64,000 nucleotides of DNA from Oleiagrimonas sp963817755 (GTDB lineage: Bacteria; Pseudomonadota; Gammaproteobacteria; Xanthomonadales; Rhodanobacteraceae): the NCBI GenBank assembly GCA_963817755.1, contig CAWFPB010000003.1, positions 620,001-684,000 on the forward strand, given 5' to 3'. A model generated the notes under the pieces. The model saw nothing but the letters and a program-made list of their open reading frames with translations, was not told where the DNA came from and did no database searches. How positions within the stretch are numbered: the stretch's first letter is position 1; each line of letters starts with the position of its first letter. This document shows, one piece after another, positions 36,506-45,062 of the stretch. Made by a program: the position numbers and the translations under genes.

Positions 36506-37473
36506 TGCACAGCGCTGAACCCGGGGACCGCACCAAAGGCGTGCAACATGTCGAAATCGGCGCCAACCGGGACGGGCAGCGGGTCGACAACGCGCTTTCG
36601 GCCCTGCTCAAGGGGGTTCCGCGCAGCCTGATCTATCGACTGGTGCGCAAGGGCCAGGTGCGCGTGAACGGCAAGCGGGTCAAGCCGGACACGCGTCTCA
36701 GGCTCGGGGATACGCTGCGCGTGCCGCCGGTACGGGTGGCCGAACGCGACGCGTCGGCGCCACCGTCCGGGCGGGCGCAGGCGCTGAACGAGACGGTGAT
36801 CTTCGAGGACAAGCACTTCCTGGTCATCGACAAACCGTCCGGGATCGCCAGCCACGGCGGCAGCGGCGTGGATTTCGGTGTCATCGAACTGTTGCGCGCC
36901 GCGCGGCCGGACGAGAGCCTGGAGCTGGTGCATCGCCTGGACCGCGAGACCAGCGGCGTGCTGGTGCTGGCTCGCTCGCGCGCCGGCCTGACCGGGCTGC
37001 AGGCGCTGATCCGGGAAGGCAAGACCACCAAACAGTACCTGGCACTGCTGACGGGACGGCCGGCAAGGGCCAAGTTCGACGTCAATGTGCCCTTGCGCAA
37101 GTCGGTACTGCAGGGTGGCGAGCGCATGGTTCGCGTGACCGAAGGCGGCAAGCCGTCGCTGAGTTTCTTCCGCCAGGTGGAGCGCTACGCCGACGCAAGC
37201 CTGATGGAAGTGACCCTGGATACCGGCCGCACCCACCAGATCCGCGTGCACGCCGCGCATGTGGGGCATCCGGTTGTCGGGGATACCAAGTACGGCGAGA
37301 GGGAAGTCAACCAGCGCTTCAGGGAGCTGGGCCTGAAGCGCCTGTTCCTGCATGCCGCGCATTTCGCCTTCGAGTTCGGCGGCAAGGCCTACGGTTTTTC
37401 CGCGCCGCTGCCGCCCGAACTCAGCGCCGTGCTGGATGCGCTGCCACGCCCGAAACCCGGGCGCAAGCGCTGA
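36505..37473 (+). CDS. rluC: 23S rRNA pseudouridine-955/2504/2580 synthase
   Basis: A 322-residue RluA-family pseudouridine synthase with an N-terminal S4 domain (about 20-80, SLIYRLVRKGQVRVNGKRVKP) and the catalytic motif HRLDRETSGVLVLAR. The divergent position next to rne is the same as in E. coli and identifies it as RluC rather than RluD. The RTHQIRVHAAHVGHPVVGD block closes the active site. No clear promoter was found in the intergenic DNA on this strand. Confidence 0.93.
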   Translation: MHSAEPGDRTKGVQHVEIGANRDGQRVDNALSALLKGVPRSLIYRLVRKGQVRVNGKRVKPDTRLRLGDTLRVPPVRVAERDASAPPSGRAQALNETVIFEDKHFLVIDKPSGIASHGGSGVDFGVIELLRAARPDESLELVHRLDRETSGVLVLARSRAGLTGLQALIREGKTTKQYLALLTGRPARAKFDVNVPLRKSVLQGGERMVRVTEGGKPSLSFFRQVERYADASLMEVTLDTGRTHQIRVHAAHVGHPVVGDTKYGEREVNQRFRELGLKRLFLHAAHFAFEFGGKAYGFSAPLPPELSAVLDALPRPKPGRKR

Positions 37474-37477
37474 ACGG

Positions 37478-37813
37478 TCAGCCCAGCAATGCTTCCACGC
37501 GCGCGGCGCAGATGAAATCGTTCATCGACAGTCCGTCCACGTCGTGCGTGGACCACAGCACCTGGCAATGGCCGTAGCCGGCTTCCAGGTCCGGATGGTG
37601 GTCCTCCCGGTTGGCCATGAAACCGACGGCGTTGATGAAGCCCAGGGTGTGGCGGAAATCCGGGAAGCGGAAATCCTTGACGATGGCCTTGCCGTCGGCG
37701 CTGCGGTTCCAGCCCGGCAACTCGGCGAGCAGCGTGACCACGGCGTCGTCGGCGAGCGCATGGTGGCCCTTCTGCGGCTCGCAGTGGGCGGCGGTCAGTT
37801 GCGTGAAGTTCAT
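37478..37813 (-). CDS. phhB: Pterin-4-alpha-carbinolamine dehydratase
   Basis: A 111-residue dehydratase that recycles the pterin cofactor of phenylalanine hydroxylase. The catalytic signature EDHHPDLEAGYGHCQVLWST...GLSMNDF is present. The start at 37,813 follows GGGAG and yields MNFTQLTAAH, as in relatives. No phenylalanine hydroxylase gene is seen in the window. It converges on rluC with a 4-base gap and is divergent from nfuA. Confidence 0.92.
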   Translation of the reverse strand: MNFTQLTAAHCEPQKGHHALADDAVVTLLAELPGWNRSADGKAIVKDFRFPDFRHTLGFINAVGFMANREDHHPDLEAGYGHCQVLWSTHDVDGLSMNDFICAARVEALLG

Positions 37814-37953
37814 GCGTGTACTCCCTGGCGAGGCAAAGGCGTGAAGCCTCGGTCCTGTGCGGTCGATTGTCAAAGGGCGCAGACGTTCCGTTCAATTCGT
37901 ACTAAAATGGTGCTGTTTTCAACAAAGGTGGCGTTGCGCCACACGGACCGCAC

Positions 37954-38564
37954 ATGATCGAGATTTCCGAACGCGCCCAGGAGCATTTCCGCAAGCTCGT
38001 CGCGCAGCAGGACATTCCAGGGCTGGGCATCCGCCTGCACGTGGAACAGGGTGGCACGCCGAGCGGCCAGCTGCGAGCTGGCGTTCTGCGAGCCGTCCGA
38101 ACTGGACGGGCGCGAATGGGCCGTCGAATGCGCGGGTTTCATCCTGCATGTGGATGGCGCCAGCGTGGGCTGGCTGGAAGGCGCCTCCATCGACTTCGAA
38201 CCCAACGCCACCGGCGGCGTGCTCAATATCCGCGCGCCGAAGATCAAGGGCCAGGCCCCGGGCGAGGACGCCGGCATCGTCGAGCGCGTGCGCTACGTGC
38301 TCGAGGCGGTGATCAATCCGCAGATCGCCGCCCACGGCGGGCGCGTGAGCCTGCTGGAAGTGACCGGGCGAGGGCGAGGTCGTGCTGCAGTTCGGCGGCG
38401 GCTGCCACGGCTGCGGCATGGCCGACGTGACGCTCAAGCAGGGCATCGAGAAAACCCTGCGCGAGAAGGTGCCGGAAATCACCGCGGTGCGTGACGCCAC
38501 CGATCACGACAGTGGCAGCAACCCCTACTACGAAGGCCACAAGGGAACATCGGCGGTGTCCTGA
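37954..38564 (+). pseudogene. nfuA: Fe-S biogenesis protein NfuA, interrupted by two single-base insertions
   Basis: NfuA delivers 4Fe-4S clusters to apoproteins. It is readable only across three frames. Frame one gives MIEISERAQEHFRKL up to GGTPS; one extra G at 38,065-38,066 shifts into the frame reading SCELAFCEP, the A-type domain, on to SLLEVTG; one extra G in GGG at 38,366-38,368 shifts into EGEVVLQFGGGCHGCGMADV, the Nfu domain with its cluster CxxC. Deleting one G at each point restores a 202-residue protein of normal NfuA length. Both errors lie in G runs, so base-calling mistakes are more likely than true loss of this important gene. A TAAAAT box at 37,902 may be its -10. Confidence 0.88.
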
Positions 38565-38595
38565 CCCTGACGTCCACAGGCTCGCGACGCACATG

Positions 38596-38622
38596 AAAAA
38601 CCCGGCCGGAGCCGGGTTTTTT
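38596..38622. terminator. Bidirectional terminator between nfuA and cytochrome c4
   Basis: AAAAACCCGGC (38,596-38,606), loop CGGA, GCCGGG then TTTTTT (38,611-38,622). A run of T follows the stem in both directions, so it serves both convergent genes. Confidence 0.92.
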
Positions 38623-38648
38623 CATCATGCCCGTGGCGAAAGCACGTC

Positions 38649-39314
38649 TCAGTTGCTGGCACCCATCTGGCTGGCACCCTGGATGTGGTACTTCAGCGAG
38701 CTGAGCTTGCTCGGCTGCGACGAGAAGTACGTAGTCAGTTCCTGGATGTCGGCATCGGTCAGCGGCGCGGCCATGCCCTTCATGATCGGGTTGCTGCGCT
38801 GGCCGGTCTGGTACTCGTGCAGGGCCTGGGCCAGGTAGTTCTGGTACTGGCCGGCGATCCGCGGCGTGGTCGGGTCGGCGCCCTTGACCTCGGCCTGGCC
38901 GTGCGGGCCGTGGCAGGTCGCGCACAACTGGGCCTTGGCCGGGGCCTTGGCGTCGCCCGCCTTGGCCAGCTTGGCGTCCGGCGTAGCCAGGCTGGACAGG
39001 TAGGCCGCGATGTCGGCGATGTTCTGGTCGGTCAGGCTGGAGGCCTGCGCGTGCATCGTCGGATGCTTGCGGCCGCCGTCACGGTATTCGTGCAGCGCCT
39101 TGAGGATGTAGGCCTCCTTCTGGCCCGCAATCATCGGCACGCGGTAGTTCGGGTAGGCGTTCTCGTAGCCCGGGATACCGTGGCAACCGGCGCAGGTATA
39201 TATCAGGGACTTGCCGCGGGCCGCGTCACCCTTGGTGGCGTTCGCCGCGTGAGCAGTGTTCAGGCCCAGCACCGACACAGCGGCGATGAGGGCGAGCAGA
39301 GGCAGTCGCGTCAT
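38649..39314 (-). CDS. Diheme cytochrome c4
   Basis: A 221-residue periplasmic cytochrome. Residues 1-23 are a signal peptide ending AHA. Two heme-binding CxxCH motifs, CAGCH in the first half and CATCH in the second, head two homologous cytochrome c domains, the arrangement of cytochrome c4, an electron carrier to terminal oxidases. Both halves contain the MIAGQ/RIAGQ...LKALHEYRDG-type segment. It is the last gene of a minus-strand run; a promoter candidate precedes it. Confidence 0.92.
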   Translation of the reverse strand: MTRLPLLALIAAVSVLGLNTAHAANATKGDAARGKSLIYTCAGCHGIPGYENAYPNYRVPMIAGQKEAYILKALHEYRDGGRKHPTMHAQASSLTDQNIADIAAYLSSLATPDAKLAKAGDAKAPAKAQLCATCHGPHGQAEVKGADPTTPRIAGQYQNYLAQALHEYQTGQRSNPIMKGMAAPLTDADIQELTTYFSSQPSKLSSLKYHIQGASQMGASN

Positions 39315-39373
39315 CTAGATCATCCAGCAGTTAGCGGCCCACGGGGCCGGTTGGAAACACGGGACAAGCCTCG

Positions 39374-39404
39374 AGTATAACGTGACCGGCACCGCATCGG
39401 ACAA
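39374..39404 (-). promoter_or_regulatory. Candidate promoter of cytochrome c4 gene
   Basis: On the minus strand TATACT (39,374-39,379) is preceded by TTGTCC at 19 bases. The spacing is long but the -10 is good. The leader would be about 50 bases. Confidence 0.45.
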
Positions 39405-39423
39405 GAGCGGCCCCGTCGCATGC

Positions 39424-40659
39424 TCACAGCAGGGTGTGGAGGATATGCACGCCGGCAATGTACTCGCCGGCCATGGTGCCCATATTGACCAGCGTGAACA
39501 GCAGGAACACCCGCACGACGCGGTTGCGCCACCACCCCCGCCACTGCCCGATATCGTCGCGCATGCTCTCGAAATCGCTGACCTGCGGCTTGCGCACCCA
39601 GGCCTCCGTCAGGGCGCCGATCGCACCCGCGGGGATCGCCATGCGGATCGGCTTGAGCGGTCCGGCGATGAACGAGGCCAGGATGCTCAACGGGTGCCCG
39701 CCGGCGATCAGTGCGCCGAGGGCGGCCAGCAGCCCGGTCGCGAGCACCCAGGTCATCAGCGCCTGCGCCCCGAGGCTGGGGTTGCGGTGGAAGGCGATGC
39801 CGATGCCGATGAAGATGGCCAGCACCAGGGCATAGCCGAGGTATTTGGGCCAGCGCGCGGCCGGCGGCACGGTCGCCAGGTTGGCAATGGTCGCGGCCGG
39901 ATCGGCCTGTTGTCCGCGCAGGTGCGAACACAGCCCCTTCATGTGTCCCGCACCGATGACCACCAACACGCGTTTGGTTTCGGGCGACTGGCCGGCCTGT
40001 TCGCGCAGCCGGGCCGCCATGTAGGCATCGCGCTCGGCGATCAGTCCTTCGTAGAGTTTCTCCGAGGATTGCGCGAATTCGGTGAAGGCGCCCTCCAGCA
40101 TGTCGCCGGACTTGAGCTTCTCGATCTCGTCCTCGGCGATGTCCTCGCGCTCGAACAGGCTGCCGACGAGTCCTCCGAGCACGCCGAACTTCTCGCGCAG
40201 GCCGAGCGAGCGCCAGGCCCGCTTCAGCGTGACGCCGACGTCGCGGTCGACGGTCCACAACGGCTTGCCGTCGCGGTCGGCGCACTGCATGGCCGCCTTC
40301 ATCTCGGCGCCGGGCTCGATGCCGTACTGCTCGGCCAGGCGCTTCTGGAATGAACCCAGCACCAGGCTGGCCGCGACCATGCCGACCTTGCCCTGGCGAA
40401 TCACCTGGAACAGGTCCATGCGCTTGAAGGCGTCGGGATCACGCATGCTGCGCTCACGGCTCTCGCACAGTTCCACCGCGATCGCATCGAATTCCTCGCG
40501 CTCGCACAGTGCCTGCACCGCAGCCACGCTGGCCCGGGAGACGTGGGCCGTGCCGAGAAGGACATATTCCACGCCATCGCGCTGGATGCGTTCGACGGGC
40601 TGTCCGTCCAGTACATCGGACGGCTCGGTGACGGAAGGGGGGTCGATGGATTCGTTCAT
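39424..40659 (-). CDS. TraB/PrgY-family membrane protein
   Basis: A 411-residue protein with a cytosolic TraB domain (about 25-255) that shows GTAHVSRASV, the AVELCESR glutamate segment, and IGAGHMKGL with a conserved His, then four or five membrane helices (about 270-405). The family includes PrgY of Enterococcus pheromone shutdown and is related to the erythromycin-esterase/EreA-like and Tiki proteases; a metal-dependent peptidase role is proposed but unproven. It is in the minus-strand run between aguB (81 bases upstream) and cytochrome c4. Confidence 0.85.
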   Translation of the reverse strand: MNESIDPPSVTEPSDVLDGQPVERIQRDGVEYVLLGTAHVSRASVAAVQALCEREEFDAIAVELCESRERSMRDPDAFKRMDLFQVIRQGKVGMVAASLVLGSFQKRLAEQYGIEPGAEMKAAMQCADRDGKPLWTVDRDVGVTLKRAWRSLGLREKFGVLGGLVGSLFEREDIAEDEIEKLKSGDMLEGAFTEFAQSSEKLYEGLIAERDAYMAARLREQAGQSPETKRVLVVIGAGHMKGLCSHLRGQQADPAATIANLATVPPAARWPKYLGYALVLAIFIGIGIAFHRNPSLGAQALMTWVLATGLLAALGALIAGGHPLSILASFIAGPLKPIRMAIPAGAIGALTEAWVRKPQVSDFESMRDDIGQWRGWWRNRVVRVFLLFTLVNMGTMAGEYIAGVHILHTLL

Positions 40660-40740
40660 GCATCAGGCCAGGGCATCGGAACCGATGAGCATGGGGGCTC
40701 CCGGTCCGGGGGACAAGTCGGCATCATGCGCGCAGGCGAC

Positions 40741-41628
40741 TCAATCGCGGAATCGCTTGACCAGGTCGCCATAGGCGTCGATGCGACGATCGCGAAGGAA
40801 CGGCCAGATGCGGCGCACGTCCTCGCTGCGCCCCAGGTCGATGTCGACGAACAGAAGTTCGCGCTGGTCGCTGCCGGCCCGGGCCAGGAACTCGCCTTGC
40901 GGCCCGGCCACGAAACTCGAACCCCAGAACTGGATGCCGCGGCCCAGTCCACTCGGGTCGGGCTCGAATCCGGTACGGTTGCAGGCCAGCAGCGGCAAGC
41001 CGTTGGCGACCGCATGACCGCGCTGCACAGTGATCCAGGCCTCGCGCTGGCGCTCCTTTTCCGCGTCATCGTCGGCCGGATCCCAGCCGATGGCGGTCGG
41101 GTACAGCAGCAGCTCGGCACCGGCCAGCGCCATCAGCCGGGCGGCTTCCGGATACCACTGGTCCCAGCACACCAGCACGCCGAGCCGGCCCACCGAGGTA
41201 TCGATGGGCTGGAACCCCAGGTCGCCCGGAGTGAAGTAGAACTTCTCGTAGAATCCGGGATCGTCCGGGATGTGCATCTTGCGATAGCGGCCGACCATAC
41301 CTGCGGCGCGATCGAACACCACCGCGGTGTTGTGATAGAGCCCCGGCGCACGACGCTCGAACAGCGAGGCCACGATCACCAGCTTCAATTCGTCCGCCAG
41401 GGCGCCGATCCGCTCGCTGCCCGGACCGGGAATCGGTTCGGCGAGATCGAACAGATCCACATCCTCGCTCTGGCAGAAATAGGGGCCGTTGTGGAGTTCC
41501 TGCAGCAGCACCAGTTCGCAACCCTGGCCGGCGGCCTCGCGCAGGCCGGCCTCGATTGCCTCGAGGTTGGCCTCGCGGCTGCCACGGTCGGTTTCCTGCA
41601 ACAAAGCGGTTTTCAGCGTGCGGGACAT
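40741..41628 (-). CDS. aguB: N-carbamoylputrescine amidase
   Basis: A 295-residue nitrilase-superfamily amidase that hydrolyses N-carbamoylputrescine to putrescine, CO2 and ammonia, the last step of the agmatine route. The catalytic triad is visible: Glu44 in LLQELHN, Lys in YRKMHIPD, and Cys in LVCWDQWYPEAAR. The length and the phrase EKFYFTPGDLGF match AguB. aguA lies two genes upstream on the same strand. The start at 41,628 gives the standard N-terminus. Confidence 0.94.
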   Translation of the reverse strand: MSRTLKTALLQETDRGSREANLEAIEAGLREAAGQGCELVLLQELHNGPYFCQSEDVDLFDLAEPIPGPGSERIGALADELKLVIVASLFERRAPGLYHNTAVVFDRAAGMVGRYRKMHIPDDPGFYEKFYFTPGDLGFQPIDTSVGRLGVLVCWDQWYPEAARLMALAGAELLLYPTAIGWDPADDDAEKERQREAWITVQRGHAVANGLPLLACNRTGFEPDPSGLGRGIQFWGSSFVAGPQGEFLARAGSDQRELLFVDIDLGRSEDVRRIWPFLRDRRIDAYGDLVKRFRD

Positions 41629-41705
41629 GCGCGGATTCCTGGAGACGCGATCGATGGAACTGCATTCTAGCGTCCGGCTGCGGTGCGGGCATGGCCCGGC
41701 GGTCC

Positions 41706-42233
41706 TCAGCGCCCGTAGAGGAACGTGGCCCTGGCCGTGGCCAGGACATGCCCATGCATGGCATGGAGCACCTGTTTCGGCGTGGCGTCCGGTGCCAGCG
41801 GAAGACGCGCCACATCCAGCGCATACAGGGTGAACACGTAGTGGTGCGGGGGATCGCCGGCCGGCGGGCAGGGGCCACCCCATCCGGTATCGCCGAAATC
41901 ATTGCGCAGGCTGCTCGCCCCGGGCGGCAGGGAAGCCCCTTCATCCAGCCCTGTGGTCGCAGCGGGCAGGTCGACGACCACCCAGTGCCACCACCCGGCG
42001 CCGTCGTTGGCGTCGGGGTCGAAGGTGGTGAGAACGAAACTGCGCGTGGCCGCAGGGACTCCCTGCCAGTGGACACGGGGGGAAACGTTGTCCCCGCCAC
42101 ACTGGCGGTACACGAAATGCCTGCGGACATGGCCATGTCCGTTGCCGGCGGCGACGCTCAGGGACATGCCCGGTGACGCCATGGCCGGCATCGCGGCAAG
42201 CAGAAGCAGCAACATGGACATGAAACGCGACAT
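41706..42233 (-). CDS. PEBP/YbhB-family secreted protein
   Basis: A 175-residue phosphatidylethanolamine-binding (Raf kinase inhibitor-like, YbhB/YbcL) protein. The first 19 residues are a signal peptide, so it is periplasmic like YbcL. Family features are the FDPDAND...WWHWVVVDLPA ligand-site segment and the GWGGPCPPAGDPPHHYVFTLYAL block. The function in bacteria is unclear. It sits between aguA and aguB and is presumably cotranscribed with them, an uncommon insertion into the agmatine operon. ATG 42,221 is an alternative start. Confidence 0.88.
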   Translation of the reverse strand: MSRFMSMLLLLLAAMPAMASPGMSLSVAAGNGHGHVRRHFVYRQCGGDNVSPRVHWQGVPAATRSFVLTTFDPDANDGAGWWHWVVVDLPAATTGLDEGASLPPGASSLRNDFGDTGWGGPCPPAGDPPHHYVFTLYALDVARLPLAPDATPKQVLHAMHGHVLATARATFLYGR

Positions 42234-42281
42234 CGTGGCCTCCCTTCGGCCGCAGACGGGAACACCTTCCGGCGCCCCGGC

Positions 42282-43322
42282 TCAGGTCTCGGCAGCAAGC
42301 CCCCGGGGCAACTGCATGGTGACACAGTGCAGGCTGCCGTTCTGCCAGATCAGGGGCCTGCAAGGTATCTGCACCACCCGGCGCCCGGGATGCGCCGCAC
42401 CGATCACCGCGGCGGCCACGTCGTCGGAGGCATCGTCGTAGGCCGGCACCAGCACCGCGTCGTTGACGATCAGGTAATTGGCATACGAGGCGGCCAGCCG
42501 GCGACCCTGGTCGAGGATCGGCGCCGCCCAGGGCAGGGCATGCAGGCGATACGGTTCCCCGGCCCGAGTGCGCAGCGCGGCCAGCTCCTCGCGCATGGCT
42601 TCCAGCTCCCGGTGATGGCGGTCGGAAGGGTCATCGCAGCGCTGGAAGACAATGGCATCGTCGGGAGCAAAGCGAGCGAGGGTATCAATGTGCGCATCGG
42701 TATCGTCGCCCTGCAGGTAGCCGTGTTCGAGCCACAGTACACGCTCGGCGGCCAGGCTCTGCTTGAGCGTGTCCTCGATCTGTTCGCGTGAAAGCCCGGG
42801 GTGGCGCTGGTGCAGGCAACGCCAGGTGGTCAGGATGCTGCCACGACCATCGCTTTCGATCGCACCGCCCTCGAGTGCCCATTCGACGCGTCGATGATCG
42901 GCACCGGACAGTACGCCGGCGGCAACCAGGCCACCCACCAGAGCATCGTCGCGCGAAGCCTCGAACTTGCCGCCCCAGCCGGTGAAGCGGAAATCGAGCA
43001 GGCGAAAACCCTCGCCGGTGCGCAGGGTCAGGGGGCCGGAATCGCGCAGCCAGGTGTCGTCGTAGGGCAGGTGAACAAACCGAACCCGCGCCAGGTCGAC
43101 CCCGGCATCGTCCAGCCGAGCGCGAACGTGACGTTCCAGCGCGTCGTCGACGACGCAAATCAGTACCGGCTCGAAGCGGGCAATGCCCCCCACCAGGGCG
43201 ACGTAGGTCCGCTCGACTTCCGCCAGGCGGGGTGCCCAGTCGGTGTCCTCGTGCGGCCAGGCAAGCAGTACCGCTGCCTGCGGTTCCCATTCCGCGGGCA
43301 GTCGCAGGGTCGGTTCAGCCAT
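42282..43322 (-). CDS. aguA: Agmatine deiminase
   Basis: A 346-residue guanidino-group-modifying enzyme that converts agmatine to N-carbamoylputrescine and ammonia. Characteristic segments are TWLRDSGPLTL, FTGWGGKF, EGGAIESDG, GDDTDAHIDTLARF, and the C-terminal catalytic Cys333 in NGSLHCVT. It pairs functionally with AguB downstream to make putrescine from arginine-derived agmatine; no arginine decarboxylase gene is in the window. It starts 5 bases after a small secreted-protein gene. Confidence 0.95.
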   Translation of the reverse strand: MAEPTLRLPAEWEPQAAVLLAWPHEDTDWAPRLAEVERTYVALVGGIARFEPVLICVVDDALERHVRARLDDAGVDLARVRFVHLPYDDTWLRDSGPLTLRTGEGFRLLDFRFTGWGGKFEASRDDALVGGLVAAGVLSGADHRRVEWALEGGAIESDGRGSILTTWRCLHQRHPGLSREQIEDTLKQSLAAERVLWLEHGYLQGDDTDAHIDTLARFAPDDAIVFQRCDDPSDRHHRELEAMREELAALRTRAGEPYRLHALPWAAPILDQGRRLAASYANYLIVNDAVLVPAYDDASDDVAAAVIGAAHPGRRVVQIPCRPLIWQNGSLHCVTMQLPRGLAAET

Positions 43323-43327
43323 CGGGG

Positions 43328-43675
43328 TCAGTGTGCGCCTTGCGGGTGCTTGTTGTTGCCGGCCGGCGTATTCAGCACGCTGTGGATCACGTGGTTGCGC
43401 TCGAAGTAGACGATGTAGCCCGGATAGATCCAGCGATGGATCACCGGATGCCTGGGCGTGTCGCCGCCACGGGCGGCCAGCTTGCGCTGCGGCGCGCCGA
43501 ACTTCTTCTCGACCTGTGCCATGCTCATGCCGCGACTGGGCATGTCCATGCGCGATTCCTTGTGCACGCGCTTGAGCAGCAGGTTGTCGTGCTGCGTGGC
43601 CGCAGGTGCCTGGAAGGAAACCCCGAGCATGAGCGCGACGGCCAACGCGGGCAGGGAAAACAGATGCTTGTACAT
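43328..43675 (-). CDS. Small secreted protein, BamE/SmpA-like pattern
   Basis: A 115-residue exported protein with a signal peptide (1-26, ending APAA). The mature part has the pattern MSMAQVEKKFGAPQ...HRWIYPGYIVYFERNHVIHSV, which resembles the small beta-alpha fold of BamE/SmpA/OmlA proteins (a helix ending in F/yGxP, then strands with W.Y and V.F). There is no lipobox Cys. It is 5 bases upstream of aguA and surely cotranscribed, but no link to polyamines is known. The exact function is unknown. Confidence 0.75.
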   Translation of the reverse strand: MYKHLFSLPALAVALMLGVSFQAPAATQHDNLLLKRVHKESRMDMPSRGMSMAQVEKKFGAPQRKLAARGGDTPRHPVIHRWIYPGYIVYFERNHVIHSVLNTPAGNNKHPQGAH

Positions 43676-43790
43676 GATTCTTCACTCCGCACGGATGCGC
43701 CATGGCGCCAACGGCCACGTTGTATCAGATGTGTGCCCGCTTATCCACGACAGCCCGCGGTTTCCATGAATTGAACCACAGGGGGCCATG

Positions 43791-43818
43791 AAAAAGGGCC
43801 GCCCGAGGACGACCCTTT
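43791..43818 (-). terminator. rpmJ terminator
   Basis: On the minus strand AAAGGG and CCCTTT enclose a GC-rich inner region with TCCT at the tip, and the 3' arm runs into TTTTT. It begins 26 bases after the rpmJ stop. Confidence 0.75.
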
Positions 43819-43843
43819 CCGGAACGGCAGGCAACCACCGCGA

Positions 43844-43969
43844 TCAGCGCTGGCGCGCCTTGAAACGCGGGTTGCTCTTGCAGATCACGAACACCTTGCC
43901 GCGACGACGCACGACCTTGCAGTCGCGGTGGCGCTGCTTGGCAGACTTGAGCGAGGACAGAACCTTCAC
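43844..43969 (-). CDS. rpmJ: 50S ribosomal protein L36 (type B)
   Basis: A 41-residue L36 starting at a GTG (43,969) after GGGAG. The sequence MKVLSSLKSAKQRHRDC then VICKSNPRFKARQ is that of the longer type B L36, with Cys17 and Cys30 only, so it lacks the complete zinc site of type A. In other bacteria the type B copy (ykgO-like) is used under zinc limitation, but in Xanthomonadales this form is usual. It is monocistronic, with its own promoter and terminator. Upstream in-frame codons are outside the family length. Confidence 0.93.
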   Translation of the reverse strand: MKVLSSLKSAKQRHRDCKVVRRRGKVFVICKSNPRFKARQR

Positions 43970-44014
43970 GGCGAACTCCCGAAAATGTGCAGAACGCAAA
44001 TGTACAAGCCGCCT

Positions 44015-44043
44015 ATTGTATCGACGGAGAGTTTGCATGACAA
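44015..44043 (-). promoter_or_regulatory. rpmJ promoter
   Basis: On the minus strand TTGTCA (44,038-44,043) and TACAAT (44,015-44,020) are exactly 17 bases apart, one of the best sigma-70 promoters in the window. Transcription would start near 44,008, giving a leader of about 40 bases. Confidence 0.8.
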
Positions 44044-44066
44044 GGGTTTGCGCGACCTGGCGGCCA

Positions 44067-44990
44067 TCAGCCCGGCGGGTCGCCGACCAGCCCGTGCAGA
44101 CCGTCGATCATGTCCAGGAACCGGTCCAGGACCGGGCTGTGCTGGTCGCTGCGTGTGGCCAGTCCCAGCATCAGGAAGGCGTCGTCGTCGCTCAGCTCGA
44201 CCAGCCGGACGGCTTCCAGCTTCACCGCCCGCAGGGAGGCGGGGACCAGCGCCACGCCGATGCCAGCGGACACCAGCGCCAGCAGCCCGGTAACCTGCCG
44301 GGCCTCCTGCACGATGGCCGGGTGGAATCCGGCACGCGAGGTCAGCGTCATGAGCGCATCGTAGAGGGTCGTCCCGTAGCGCGCGGGCTGGGCCACGAAC
44401 GGCGTATCGACCAGTTCGCACATGGACAGGGCATCGCGCCTGGCCAGCGGATGGGCCGCGGGCAGGGCGAGCAGCATGCGTTCGCGGTCGAGCTCCCGGA
44501 TATGCAGCAGCTCGCGACTGGGCAGGGTCTGCGCCGGCTGAGCACGCACGAAACCGACATCGATCTGTCCGGCCAGCAGCGACTCGTACTGCGCCGAGGT
44601 GTACAACTCGTTCAATTCCACCTGCACCCCCGGCGCGATGCGCGCGAACTCGAGCAGGGCTCGCGGGAGCGCGCGGTGGAACGCCACCGAGACCGGATAG
44701 CCCAGGCGCAACCGTCCCCCGTAGCCCGCCGCCGCCTGCGACACCGTCACCCGCGCCGATTCGGCCTGGGCCAGCAACTTGCGCGCTTCATCCAGGAACA
44801 ACCGTCCCGGCTCGGTCAGGCGGACCCGACGCTTGGTGCGGTCCAGCAGGCGCACGCCCAGATCCTCCTCCAGCGCCCGGATCTGCTGGGACAATGGCGG
44901 CTGGGAAATGTGCAGGTTCTGCGCCGCACGGGTGAAGCTCAGGCTGTCGGCGACGGCGACGAAATAGCGTAATTGCCTCAGGTTGAACAT
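44067..44990 (-). CDS. LysR-family transcriptional regulator
   Basis: A 307-residue LysR-type regulator. The N-terminal winged helix (about 1-62) reads LRQLRYFVAVADSLSFTRAAQNLHISQPPLSQQIRALEEDLG, the standard signature. The C-terminal effector domain follows, resembling the BenM/CatM/AlsR-like branch. The start at 44,990 gives the canonical MFNLRQLRYF; the frame is open further upstream but that is outside the family. The inducer and targets are unknown. The upstream intergenic DNA (44,991-45,060) is AT-rich with palindromes such as TATTAATA and also contains the promoter of a candidate small RNA, so the regulator may act on it. Confidence 0.93.
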   Translation of the reverse strand: MFNLRQLRYFVAVADSLSFTRAAQNLHISQPPLSQQIRALEEDLGVRLLDRTKRRVRLTEPGRLFLDEARKLLAQAESARVTVSQAAAGYGGRLRLGYPVSVAFHRALPRALLEFARIAPGVQVELNELYTSAQYESLLAGQIDVGFVRAQPAQTLPSRELLHIRELDRERMLLALPAAHPLARRDALSMCELVDTPFVAQPARYGTTLYDALMTLTSRAGFHPAIVQEARQVTGLLALVSAGIGVALVPASLRAVKLEAVRLVELSDDDAFLMLGLATRSDQHSPVLDRFLDMIDGLHGLVGDPPG

Positions 44991-45027
44991 ATATGGATAA
45001 GGTATTAATAAGATCGCAAAAATATAT

Positions 45028-45056
45028 TTGATCGTTCCTATTGGCAAGCCTAGAAT
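45028..45056 (+). promoter_or_regulatory. Promoter of candidate small RNA
   Basis: TTGATC (45,028-45,033) and TAGAAT (45,051-45,056) are 17 bases apart on the plus strand, inside an AT-rich tract directly upstream of the LysR gene. The expected start is about 45,063. Confidence 0.65.
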
Positions 45057-45062
45057 GCACCC

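Noticed and set aside
38060..38370. Programmed ribosomal frameshifting in nfuA
   Set aside because: Two separate +1 sites without slippery or stimulatory elements would be needed, and both are simple G-run insertions, so base-calling error is simpler.
43828..44038. A longer rpmJ product starting at 44,038
   Set aside because: It would add 23 residues unlike any L36, and the promoter -35 overlaps that start; the GTG at 43,969 has a good ribosome site.
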